Of a stretch of 64,000 bases of DNA, positions 25,550 through 33,873 are shown piece after piece. Numbering within the stretch: the first letter of the stretch is position 1; the number at the start of each line of letters is the position of its first letter. The notes beneath the pieces were generated by a model. It saw only the letters and a program-made list of their open reading frames with translations, was not told the DNA's origin and did no database searches. Both the position numbers and the translations under genes were made by a program. The DNA is from Nitratireductor aquimarinus (GTDB taxonomy: Bacteria > Pseudomonadota > Alphaproteobacteria > Rhizobiales > Rhizobiaceae), in contig NZ_JAFKDE010000008.1 in assembly GCF_017255295.1 (NCBI RefSeq), forward strand, positions 124,001-188,000, read 5' to 3'.

Positions 25550-27690
25550 CACGCGGCTTTTCCCTTAAGTTCGTTTGCGGCAGATTCTGCGAGCCTGCGC
25601 TGTTCATCCAGCGCCCACTGCAACAGGTTCTGGTCAATGGCGTTCTGCGCCACGAGATAGCTGCCCACCGGACCGTCCGTGTCGGGTGAATAGTTCGCCA
25701 TGGCCTCTTCAAACGCCTCATGTGAGATGTCGCCGCGCTGTGAAAGCAGATCGCCCAGAAGCGGCACGCGTTCGCCGAGCTGTTGCGGATTGTCTTTTCC
25801 CTGCGCGGCAAGCAGGCGCAGGCCGGCGGTGATGTCACGGTCGCGCACGATGAAGAGCGGCGGCATGTGGCCGAGTGCCTTGCGGATCTGTTCGCTCGCG
25901 CGCTCGGACAGCGGAGCGGCTGCGGCAAGCCGAATTGCGCCATTTTCACTGTCTTTCATCGCCAAAACGCGCCAGCGAATGCTCAAATCGACGGGAAATG
26001 CGTCTTTTGCGGCAAGAATTTCGGCTTCACTGACAGACGTGATTTCGAGCCCGGACTGGAAGGCGACGGCTTCTGCCAGAACCTCTTCCGTCAGCCAGCC
26101 TTCCTGCACGAGGATGCGGCCGAACGGCATTTTCTTTTCGCTCTGCTTGTCGAGCGCTTCCTGAAGGTGGCCCTGATCAATGGCCTGCCACGAGACAAGC
26201 AACTCACCGAGCCTTGCGCGCTCTTCCACCAGCCCGTCCGCCGACGGGAAGTCGTGCATCGTCTTGTCCCAGGCAAGGCGCGTTCCGAAAATGAGATGCG
26301 AAAGATACTGTTTCCACGCACGCGCCATGGCCATGAAGTTCACGAAATTGCCGATGATCATGCGCGGGATCGACAGGATGCCATGACGCCAGCCGAAAGT
26401 GCGGGCCGTGAAGTAATAACGCTGGGTCACACGCAGGATGAACGCGATGCCGTTCAGTCCAAGCAGAACGGCGATCCATCCATTGGTTGCGATGAGGGGC
26501 GGGTAACTCATCGTCAGCAGGCCGGTCGTGAAAGCGAGCTGAAACAGGATGTACTGCGCAACCAGAATGTAAGCGAAAATCGCCACGAATGCGGTCACCG
26601 CGCCCTTGCGGTCGCGCAGCAGAAAATAGCGGTCGACGATGGAGCCATGCCAGCCGAAATAGGCCCAACCCTGAAAGCAGATGCCCAGCGACCAGCGGGC
26701 CTTCTGACGATAGGATGTGCGGAACGTGTTGGGGAAGAACTCGCGCACGCTGAGCGGCATTTGCAGCGTTTTTTCCTGCACCGCATGGCCCTTGAACCAG
26801 GACGTCCGTTTCACGCGGTATTCGACCGGAAACCGCGCCAGAATTGAGTGCATGCCGTGTGCTGCAAGCCGCACACCGATGTCGTAATCCTCGGTGAGCG
26901 TTTGCGTGTTGAAGGGCTGATTGTCCGTCTCGGATGCAAGCGTTAGAAGGGCGCGGCGCGAAAAGCAGGTGCCGACGCCGGCCGAAGGCACCGTCTTGGC
27001 AAGGCTCTCGCGCACCACGATATCCTTGCCGTGGGATTCGGCAAATTCGTCCATGTAGACGCCGGCGACCAGCTCGTACCACTCGCGCTCCAGCGAGCCG
27101 ACGGGGATCTGGATGAGATCCTTGCGCGGCAGAAGATAGTTGAAGAACTGTAGTTCCAGCGGATGCAGGACATCTTCACTGTCGTGCAGGACAACACCTG
27201 CAAAGCTGATGTTGTGTCGGGCTTCGTGGGCGAAGATCGCCTGCACGATCCAGTTCAGGCAATCGGCCTTGCAGGTGGGACCGTCATGGGGAACCTCCAC
27301 ACGCACCAGCTGCTTGTAGCGGCGGCGCATGCGCTCGACTTCCCTGATCGTGGCCGCATCGTTGCAATAGGTGCCGACAAAGATGGTGTAGGACCGATAG
27401 TCGATCACCCGCACCATGTTTTCCAGCATTGGCGCGATGACGTCATATTCGAGCCACGCCGGGATCATGATGGCGATGTGCTGCTCTGGCCGGTCGCGCA
27501 ACTGCTCCGGCCGAAGCGGCTTGTAGCGCCGCTTGACCGTCAGTGCACGCCTGATTTCCCGCATCCAGTAGCGGGCGTCGATGAAGAGATCATCGAGGCT
27601 GGAAATCAGGATGATCACGGCTGTTGCGACGGCTGTGTACTCCAGCCATCGGTAATAGTCCGCGAAGAGATAGGGCCAGTAGAGCGACAT
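25549..27690 (-). CDS. NfrB-like membrane glycosyltransferase (GT2) with MshEN c-di-GMP-type repeats
   Basis: A 713-residue inner-membrane GT2 enzyme. After an N-terminal membrane segment, the catalytic domain (about 70-340) shows IAIMIPAWLEYDVI, D170-S-E-D173, the TED motif at 266-268 and Q329-K-A-R-W333, the set of a processive polymerising transferase. Two or more membrane helices follow (about 365-425). Residues 493-516 (RLGELLVSW...Q) and 522-545 (PFGRILVQEGWL...Q) are two 24-residue MshEN motifs with the diagnostic 5-residue spacer. A second, degenerate pair spans 644-667 and 674-697. There is no PilZ domain, unlike BcsA. NfrB of E. coli has the GT2 plus MshEN build, binds c-di-GMP and makes a ManNAc-containing polymer. 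Confidence 0.88.
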   Translation of the reverse strand: MSLYWPYLFADYYRWLEYTAVATAVIILISSLDDLFIDARYWMREIRRALTVKRRYKPLRPEQLRDRPEQHIAIMIPAWLEYDVIAPMLENMVRVIDYRSYTIFVGTYCNDAATIREVERMRRRYKQLVRVEVPHDGPTCKADCLNWIVQAIFAHEARHNISFAGVVLHDSEDVLHPLELQFFNYLLPRKDLIQIPVGSLEREWYELVAGVYMDEFAESHGKDIVVRESLAKTVPSAGVGTCFSRRALLTLASETDNQPFNTQTLTEDYDIGVRLAAHGMHSILARFPVEYRVKRTSWFKGHAVQEKTLQMPLSVREFFPNTFRTSYRQKARWSLGICFQGWAYFGWHGSIVDRYFLLRDRKGAVTAFVAIFAYILVAQYILFQLAFTTGLLTMSYPPLIATNGWIAVLLGLNGIAFILRVTQRYYFTARTFGWRHGILSIPRMIIGNFVNFMAMARAWKQYLSHLIFGTRLAWDKTMHDFPSADGLVEERARLGELLVSWQAIDQGHLQEALDKQSEKKMPFGRILVQEGWLTEEVLAEAVAFQSGLEITSVSEAEILAAKDAFPVDLSIRWRVLAMKDSENGAIRLAAAAPLSERASEQIRKALGHMPPLFIVRDRDITAGLRLLAAQGKDNPQQLGERVPLLGDLLSQRGDISHEAFEEAMANYSPDTDGPVGSYLVAQNAIDQNLLQWALDEQRRLAESAANELKGKAA

Positions 27691-27705
27691 CGAACGGTTG
27701 CCCGC

Positions 27706-29946
27706 TTATCCCTGATCGGCGCTTTGACGCTTCTTGGCGCGGCGCGCAAAGAAGATCAGCAGGAAGAACGCTAAGGCGAGCACCCCGGCCACGAGCAGCG
27801 AGAGATTGTGCATCCAGAATGCAGGATCAAGCAGCCGTTCCCATGTGAAGGGAGCATCGCCGCGCTGGCTTCCGTCTTCGTTGAGGTAAAGCGGTGCGCC
27901 GCGGCTGTTTACCGCTGCCAGAACGCCATCGTCTCCCAATACGGCGATATCGCCGCCGGCAAGCTGGAAAGGCGTTTCGAAGACAGGCGGCGTTCCGACA
28001 CTCTGATAGCTGACGCCCGGCTCTTTGGAGCCCGATACCGCCTGCACGACAGCGATCCGTTCGAGACCCGAAACATCATAGAATGTCTTGCCTTTGGCAT
28101 TGGCAATTGAGACCCGGTCACCGGAGACCTTCACGGCATCGCGGGCGCCTTTGACGGGCGTATCAAAGGCGAGATACGGCGTTTTCGGCTCGATCTCCGC
28201 GTCGCCTTCTTCAAAGCTCAGCGTCGCGCGGGATGGCGAGACCCCGACCGTGTCAGCGAGCTGAATGATCGTCGGCAGAGACCGGGTCGCATCGAGACGC
28301 CAGCTGGTCGGAACGAACAGGCTTGCATCGCCGGCGAGCCGCGCCGTCATTTCTGCGAAATTGCCGAGCTTTGGCGCGGATTTCAGGAAAATCCGGCTTT
28401 CCGGCAGCACCGCAGCCGGGAAAGGCTGAGGCGTTTCGCGGCATTCGTCACTTGCCGGCTGGCGTTGAATGCGCACCTGCATCGTGTTGCGGGGAAGGAG
28501 GGCGTAAGACGGGATGTCGACGGAGATTTTCTCCGCCTTCCCGTCGGCGGTGAGGCGCTTTGCGCCAAGAAGATAGTCATTGATGAAGATCGAGGCCACG
28601 GGTGCCGTCGCCGTCGCGCCGGGAGCGGCCGCGACATAGACATCCATGCTGGCGGGAACCTTGCCCTCGGGCAGGCTGGTGCCAAGGTTGAATGACGTCG
28701 TCCAGTCGCCGCGTGCAACGACATCCAGATTTCCGGCCGCCTGATTGAGCGAGGCCAGAGCGATGCTGTCTGTGTCGGTGTCGGGCCTTGCGGCCGTGTC
28801 GAGAACAAGATGATCCGTGCTGGCGGTGCGACGCCAGAAACCGTCGAGCAGACCGGAGGCGGCGCGTGCGGCATCTGGCGCGACTGCGATCACGGGCCGA
28901 CCGGTGAGCGTGGCAATCTCGATGCTTTTTGGCTCGCTCGCCATTGCAAGCGCGTTCTTGCGCACCACGAGGGTGTCGATTGCATCGACGGCTGCGGCGT
29001 CTGCCCGTTCGAGTTCTTCGGCGACCGCTTTGAGGGCGGTCGTCAGCCCGCCTGCCAGCATCTGGTCGGCAACCGCGATATGCGCGTGCAGCTGCGGTGC
29101 ATCTAGCAGGATAAGGGCCCCGATTTCAGCGTCGCTCGACAGGGTGATGACACCGCCACCGGCAAGCGCTGCAAATGCGGGAACGCGCTTGAGAGCCGGG
29201 GGGATTTCGAGCCCGCTGACATCGAATTCGCTGCCGATTGTCGGAAGCGCTGCAACATCCACCGTCTTGCCGGCGCGCTCGAGCGTGACGCCCAGACGCC
29301 AGGCGGCATCGAAGCTCTCGCTTGCCAGCTCGTCGCTGGAAACCAGAAGCACCACACGCTGGGGCAGGGCGGACCAGGCATCCGCAATGGTTTTCACGTC
29401 GCCTGCATCATAGCTGTATTCCAGATGGGAATCCGGCGAGATCTGCAGCATGTTTCCGATGGGGCGGGCATCGTCGCAGAGAAACCGCCCCGTGGCCGAA
29501 GACCATGCGAGCCCCATCCGCACAAACCCGGACGGGCGCGGTGCCCCCTCAACATCGACGCTGATCTCGACGTCTCCCTGAGGCGCGGTTGGCGACTGGG
29601 CGGCCACGACCGTGCCATCGACTGCAAGCGTGTAGGTCGTCTGTCCGCCATCGGCGCGCAGATAGCGGCCGTCCACGACCAGGCGCGGCTCGGACAGCTC
29701 GATATTCGCGGGCACCGGCAGATAGATGTCGCGACGCGCATCGCTGGAACCGAGCACGACCGGTTCGGTGAGGCCAAGCGCCTTCAGGCTGACCCGCTCG
29801 CGGATCTCCGTTTGCTGCGAAAGCGCGGTGATCGCATCGGCGATTTCCGCAGCCTGCGCGGCATTGCCGCCATGCATGATGATCAGCCCGCACGCCCCGC
29901 TCAAAACGGAAGACAATATGGCGCTACGGCGAGATGAGACGGTCAT
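27706..29946 (-). CDS. BcsB-like periplasmic polysaccharide synthase subunit
   Basis: A 746-residue protein resembling the cellulose synthase regulatory subunit BcsB. The signal peptide is about residues 1-32, ending AAQA. A long beta-rich periplasmic region follows, containing a carbohydrate-binding-like segment with SDARRDIYLPVPANIELSEP, then FLCDDARPIGNMLQISPDS and VASIFINDYLLGAKRL, which match BcsB sections. A single C-terminal membrane helix (about 714-734) ends in a basic cytoplasmic tail, as BcsB uses to bind the synthase. ATG 29946 lies 37 bp after wecB, and the glycosyltransferase begins 15 bp downstream. No BcsA, BcsZ or BcsC gene is present. Confidence 0.78.
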   Translation of the reverse strand: MTVSSRRSAILSSVLSGACGLIIMHGGNAAQAAEIADAITALSQQTEIRERVSLKALGLTEPVVLGSSDARRDIYLPVPANIELSEPRLVVDGRYLRADGGQTTYTLAVDGTVVAAQSPTAPQGDVEISVDVEGAPRPSGFVRMGLAWSSATGRFLCDDARPIGNMLQISPDSHLEYSYDAGDVKTIADAWSALPQRVVLLVSSDELASESFDAAWRLGVTLERAGKTVDVAALPTIGSEFDVSGLEIPPALKRVPAFAALAGGGVITLSSDAEIGALILLDAPQLHAHIAVADQMLAGGLTTALKAVAEELERADAAAVDAIDTLVVRKNALAMASEPKSIEIATLTGRPVIAVAPDAARAASGLLDGFWRRTASTDHLVLDTAARPDTDTDSIALASLNQAAGNLDVVARGDWTTSFNLGTSLPEGKVPASMDVYVAAAPGATATAPVASIFINDYLLGAKRLTADGKAEKISVDIPSYALLPRNTMQVRIQRQPASDECRETPQPFPAAVLPESRIFLKSAPKLGNFAEMTARLAGDASLFVPTSWRLDATRSLPTIIQLADTVGVSPSRATLSFEEGDAEIEPKTPYLAFDTPVKGARDAVKVSGDRVSIANAKGKTFYDVSGLERIAVVQAVSGSKEPGVSYQSVGTPPVFETPFQLAGGDIAVLGDDGVLAAVNSRGAPLYLNEDGSQRGDAPFTWERLLDPAFWMHNLSLLVAGVLALAFFLLIFFARRAKKRQSADQG

Positions 29947-29983
29947 GATTAACCCGTTTTCTGAAATTGGATGGGGATTGCGA

Positions 29984-31117
29984 TCAGGCGGCGAATGCCG
30001 CGCTCGATCTGCCCGCCAGAGCGGCGGCGATGCGGGTTGAGGCATGCCCGTCCCCATAGGGATTGAGGATGCGCGCGAAGCTTGCGTAATGGGCCGCGTC
30101 ATCGAGAAGCTGCTCGACCTCGCTGACAATCCGCGTTGTTCGGGCTCCGACCAGACGGACGCCGCCTGCAGCAACGGCTTCAGGGCGTTCAGTCACATCG
30201 CGCATGACCAGAACCGGCTTCCCGAGCGACGGGGCTTCTTCCTGCACACCGCCGGAATCGGTCAGGACAATGTCCGCCCTGTTCAGGAGATAGACGAAGG
30301 ACAGATATTCCTGCGGGTCGATGAGCGAAATGTTCGGATTTTTTCCGAGCAACTCATGGACCGGATCGCTGACATTGGGGTTCAGATGCACCGGATAAAC
30401 GATCTGCAGGTCGTCGCGCCGCGACAGGCTGGCCAGCGCCTTGCATATGTTCAGGAAACCGTCGCCGAAGCTCTCGCGGCGATGCCCCGTGACGAGGAGG
30501 AGTTTGCGCGAGGGATCCAGAAAGGAGAACCGGGCATCCAGCTGGGCCTTCAGCTCCGGCGTGGTCCTGATCCGCTCGACGGTTTCCATCAGGGCGTCGA
30601 TGACCGTGTTGCCCGTGACAAGGATTTCACCGTTCAACCGCTCGGAGCGCAGATTGGCGGCGCTTGTCTCGGTCGGCGCGAATAATTTTGTTGCGAGGAC
30701 ATCGATCGTGCGCCGATTAAACTCCTCCGGCCACGGCTTTGACAGATCGTAGGTGCGCAAGCCAGCTTCCACATGTCCGACCGGAATGTTCCGATGGAAC
30801 GCGGCCAGACTGGCGGCCATTGCGGTCGTGGTGTCGCCATGGGTCAGCACATAATCGGGCTTCTCATCGGCGAGAATGGCGTCCAGACCCTCGATTACCC
30901 TGCCTGAGAGACCGTTAAGCGTCTGGTTGGGTGTCATGACCGAAAGATCGTGATCCGGCTTGATGCCGAAAAGCTCGAGAACCTGATCAAGCATCTGGCG
31001 ATGCTGTCCGGTCACGCAGGTAATTGGCTGAAGCCCGCTTTCGGCAGCCAGCGCCTTGATGACCGGAGCCATCTTGATCGCTTCCGGTCTCGTGCCGAAA
31101 ACCGATAAAATTCTCAT
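29984..31117 (-). CDS. wecB: UDP-N-acetylglucosamine 2-epimerase (non-hydrolysing)
   Basis: A 377-residue cytoplasmic enzyme interconverting UDP-GlcNAc and UDP-ManNAc. Catalytic and binding residues known from E. coli WecB fall at the same positions: R10 and K15 in FGTRPEAIK, D95 in LTHGDTTT, E117 in GHVEAGLR, E131 in WPEEFNRR, and H212 in LVTGHRRESFG. The TDSGGVQEEAPSLGKPVLVMR motif near residue 290 binds the nucleotide. ATG 31117 gives the normal length. It is the first gene of a four-gene operon with the BcsB-, NfrB- and NfrA-like genes, so it probably supplies UDP-ManNAc to that transferase. Confidence 0.95.
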   Translation of the reverse strand: MRILSVFGTRPEAIKMAPVIKALAAESGLQPITCVTGQHRQMLDQVLELFGIKPDHDLSVMTPNQTLNGLSGRVIEGLDAILADEKPDYVLTHGDTTTAMAASLAAFHRNIPVGHVEAGLRTYDLSKPWPEEFNRRTIDVLATKLFAPTETSAANLRSERLNGEILVTGNTVIDALMETVERIRTTPELKAQLDARFSFLDPSRKLLLVTGHRRESFGDGFLNICKALASLSRRDDLQIVYPVHLNPNVSDPVHELLGKNPNISLIDPQEYLSFVYLLNRADIVLTDSGGVQEEAPSLGKPVLVMRDVTERPEAVAAGGVRLVGARTTRIVSEVEQLLDDAAHYASFARILNPYGDGHASTRIAAALAGRSSAAFAA

Positions 31118-31539
31118 TGAAACAATGCCCTGAAGTATCTGATCAGAATCGTGGGAGGGGCGCCGGCATCGTGTCGTAAGACAGTCCGTCGGGCGCATCG
31201 GCAGCTTTTAAAACCGGTCTGACGTCTCATTGGAGACAGCCGGCTACTCTGGGGAAGCCAGTTTTAGGAGGGGCGATCCTGATGCTGCGGGCCCGCTTTC
31301 TGGCTTCTCGTGCAGCAAGACCCGGTAGCCATTAGCCGCGCAGGCAGCTGAAAGCCTTCGGAAACGTGCAGGCGACGCCGGACAGCGAGTTTGTGCGTTT
31401 TCATCAGAAACGAACCCTTTAAATGATTCCGATGTACGAATAAGTCGCCTAAGTATATAGGGTGAACTGGTAAGTTTGTCAGTCGCCTAAGTTTTTTTGT
31501 CGCACTACCCGCTGCAAGTTTCGGATTTTATCTGGACCC
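31118..31539. promoter_or_regulatory. 422-bp divergent promoter region, wecB operon / luxR
   Basis: No gene is seen here. The wecB-proximal part is GC-rich with short inverted segments. The luxR-proximal 120 bp is AT-rich and holds a direct repeat: AGTCGCCTAAGT at 31443-31454 and again at 31481-31492, 38 bp apart. The imperfect dyad CCTAAGTATATAGG (31449-31462) overlaps the first copy. No classical lux box was recognised. These are candidate sites for the adjacent LuxR-type protein. Confidence 0.5.
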
Positions 31540-32259
31540 ATGTCGATCTTTCACACCGTCGATTGCGCTGTTGCATCGATTTGCGGCGCTCAAAACAAGT
31601 CTCAACTCGTCTCCGCGCTTGGTGAGGGGATGGCGGCTCTTGGCTTTCAGAGCTTCAACCTGTCATGCAACAAGGCGGATGTGCGGGAGTTCATGACATC
31701 GCCGACGCTGACTAGCTGGACTTCGGAGGATCTGGATGCCTATCACAATGAGCACTGGAGTGCCCGAGATCCTCTGCTTGAACTGTCCGGGCAGCCCGGT
31801 CTGCGAAAGCTCTGGACACCAGACGACTGGGCGCGGGACGCGGATACGCGGGCATATGCGGAATATATCGACTTCTCTGGCATACGCAGCGGCGTGACCG
31901 CATCAGTGGGGGGCGCGACAGATACCGTGAGCGCCATCACTGCGCTGTCATTTTCAGATGTGATCGTGGACCCCGATGTTCCCCATGCGGTGGCCATTCT
32001 TGCGCAGACAGCGCTCACCCGGGCGGCCGTGCTCGGCGTTCCAAGCATCGGGCTGCCGGCCATGGCGCAGTCGCTGAAGGAACTCTCTGGCAAGCAGATA
32101 GAGATCCTCAAGTGGGCAAGTCAGGGAAAATCGAACCGCGACATCGCGACCATCATGGGGTCGTCGAAACGGACAATCGATTATCACATGTCCGAAATTC
32201 TGCGGAAGCTGGATGTCGCCAGCCGGGCGCAGGCGATCATCATTTTTTCCGGTCAGTGA
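31540..32259 (+). CDS. LuxR-family regulator with autoinducer-binding domain (LuxR solo)
   Basis: A 239-residue quorum-sensing-type regulator. The N-terminal autoinducer domain keeps Y68, D77-P78 and W92, spaced as TraR Y61, D70-P71 and W85, but the position of TraR W57 is D64. The C-terminal LuxR helix-turn-helix is GKQIEILKWASQGKSNRDIATIMG, then SSKRTIDYHMSEILRKLDV (residues 184-226). No luxI-type synthase gene is in the window, so it is a solo here. It is divergent from the wecB polysaccharide operon and convergent with the GS-like gene. Confidence 0.9.
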   Translation: MSIFHTVDCAVASICGAQNKSQLVSALGEGMAALGFQSFNLSCNKADVREFMTSPTLTSWTSEDLDAYHNEHWSARDPLLELSGQPGLRKLWTPDDWARDADTRAYAEYIDFSGIRSGVTASVGGATDTVSAITALSFSDVIVDPDVPHAVAILAQTALTRAAVLGVPSIGLPAMAQSLKELSGKQIEILKWASQGKSNRDIATIMGSSKRTIDYHMSEILRKLDVASRAQAIIIFSGQ

Positions 32260-32268
32260 TCGTCAGAA

Positions 32269-32288
32269 CCGTGGCGCGGACGCCACGG
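32269..32288. terminator. Hairpin between convergent luxR and GS-like genes
   Basis: CCGTGGCG (32269-32276), loop CGGA, CGCCACGG (32281-32288): a perfect 8-bp stem between convergent stops. No clear T-tract. Confidence 0.5.
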
Positions 32289-32321
32289 CAATCGGATATC
32301 GCGCCAGAATGAACCGGCCCT

Positions 32322-33782
32322 TTAGAAGAGAGAGAAGTATTCCTTCTGCTCCCACTCTGAAACCGTCATCAGGTAGCGGTTCCATTCCGCGCGCTTGATG
32401 TGGGCCAGATAGGCGACGAAATCCTCGCCGATGGCGCTTTTGTAGAAATCGGACTGTTCGAACCGCTCGATTGCCGCGATCAGGCTCTTGGGCAGGAACT
32501 GTGAATTGTTGTCATATGGACGCTCCACGGGAGCGGGGGCTTCAAGACCCCGCTCCAACCCGTCGAGCCCCGACAGGATCTGTGAAGCAAAATAGTAGTA
32601 GGGGTTGGCCGCCGGCTCCGCGACGCGGTTTTCGATGCGGCTTGCCCTGTCGCCCTGCGCGAAGAGGGCGCGGATCATCGCTCCCTTGTTGTCGCGGCCC
32701 CACTGCACGCGATCCGGCGCGAGCTGGAAGGGCTGATAACGCTTGTAGCCGTTGACCGTCGGCGTGGTCAGAAGGCAACTTTCGGCAGCGTGTTCCAGAA
32801 GGCCCGCGATCCAGGCGCTTGCGGTGGGCGACAGGTCTTCGCCTTCACCCGGCATGAACATGTTGCGCCCGCTTGCGCGCTCGACCAGAGACTGGTGCAG
32901 ATGCCAGCCGCTTGCCATTCCATTGTCCACCTTCGGGCGGCACATGAACGTGGCGTGCAGCCCCATGCGCGCGCAAACCTGTTTCACGGTGGAGCGGAAC
33001 AGCATCATCGTGTCGGCATGGTTCATCGGCGTGTCCGGCTCGAAGGTGAACTCGAACTGGCTTGGACCGAACTCCGCCTCGACCGACCGGACCGGCATGC
33101 CGAGTTTCTGGCACGCACGGCGCAGTTCGTCGGCCACGGGCTCCAGCGCATCGTAGCGGGACTCGGTCAGATACTGGTAGCCGTGGGAGATAAGGCTCGT
33201 TTCCGGGGGCAAGGCAGGCATGCCGCCATCTGTGTGTTCCAGGCGCGGGTCATCCACACGGAAAACGTAGAACTCGACTTCCAGCCCGCAAACGAGGTCG
33301 AGACCGCGCTGGCCAAGACGACTGACGGCATCGCGCAGGATGCCACGCGGCGAATGGGGGAAGGGCCGCCCGTCCTTGTAATAGACATCGCATAAGAGCC
33401 AGCCGCTATGGGGCGACCAGGGAAGCTGGCGGAAGGTTTCAGGGTCGGGAACGATCATGACATCGCCGGCGCCGGTGAGTTCTCCCGCGCCATTGTTCTG
33501 GCTCTCCTCCCAGACGGAGAACACGGTGCGATGCGACGTGTCCTTCAGGAGAAGCGTCGACGTCATCGCCATGCCGTTGCGGAACAGGGAATCGACCTTG
33601 TCGGCAACAATGGTCTTGCCGCGCAGCACGCCATGCTGGTCGGCAAACGCCAGACGCACGGTCTCCAGCCCGCGCTCGCGGATGAGCGCCAGCACTTCGT
33701 CTGCGCGTTCAAACTGCTCGTCGCTCAAGAGGTTTTTCGCTGCGACGAGGCCGCTCTTGAGTTTGTCCAAATTGCCCGACAT
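32322..33782 (-). CDS. Glutamine synthetase-like ligase (gamma-glutamyl-amide forming type)
   Basis: A 486-residue protein of the glutamine synthetase superfamily, ATP-dependent. The N-terminal beta-grasp domain includes VRLAFADQHGVLRGK. The catalytic domain has LEVEFYVF, VEAEFGPSQFEFTFEP, ASGWHLHQSL, TVNGYKRYQPFQLAP and the arginine-rich SRIENRVAEPAANPYYYFA block, holding metal- and nucleotide-binding residues. It differs from housekeeping GlnA and is closer to ligases that glutamylate amines (GMAS, PuuA, gamma-glutamylanilide synthetase). It is the third gene of an operon behind ferredoxin and ferredoxin reductase, opposite a Rieske oxygenase. It may activate the amine substrate or capture a released amine. 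Confidence 0.85.
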   Translation of the reverse strand: MSGNLDKLKSGLVAAKNLLSDEQFERADEVLALIRERGLETVRLAFADQHGVLRGKTIVADKVDSLFRNGMAMTSTLLLKDTSHRTVFSVWEESQNNGAGELTGAGDVMIVPDPETFRQLPWSPHSGWLLCDVYYKDGRPFPHSPRGILRDAVSRLGQRGLDLVCGLEVEFYVFRVDDPRLEHTDGGMPALPPETSLISHGYQYLTESRYDALEPVADELRRACQKLGMPVRSVEAEFGPSQFEFTFEPDTPMNHADTMMLFRSTVKQVCARMGLHATFMCRPKVDNGMASGWHLHQSLVERASGRNMFMPGEGEDLSPTASAWIAGLLEHAAESCLLTTPTVNGYKRYQPFQLAPDRVQWGRDNKGAMIRALFAQGDRASRIENRVAEPAANPYYYFASQILSGLDGLERGLEAPAPVERPYDNNSQFLPKSLIAAIERFEQSDFYKSAIGEDFVAYLAHIKRAEWNRYLMTVSEWEQKEYFSLF

Positions 33783-33873
33783 GCCTGTCTCTTCCCTCTG
33801 GTATGGCTGCTGCCGAATTGTTGGTCTTGTTGTGTGGCGTGCGGGCGGTTCTCTCGCCCACCGCTCTTTCAGG

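Noticed and set aside
25549-29946. Cellulose synthase (bcsAB) locus
   Set aside because: The glycosyltransferase lacks a PilZ domain and has NfrB-type MshEN repeats, and the partners are NfrA-like and WecB. No bcsZ, bcsC or other cellulose accessory gene is present.
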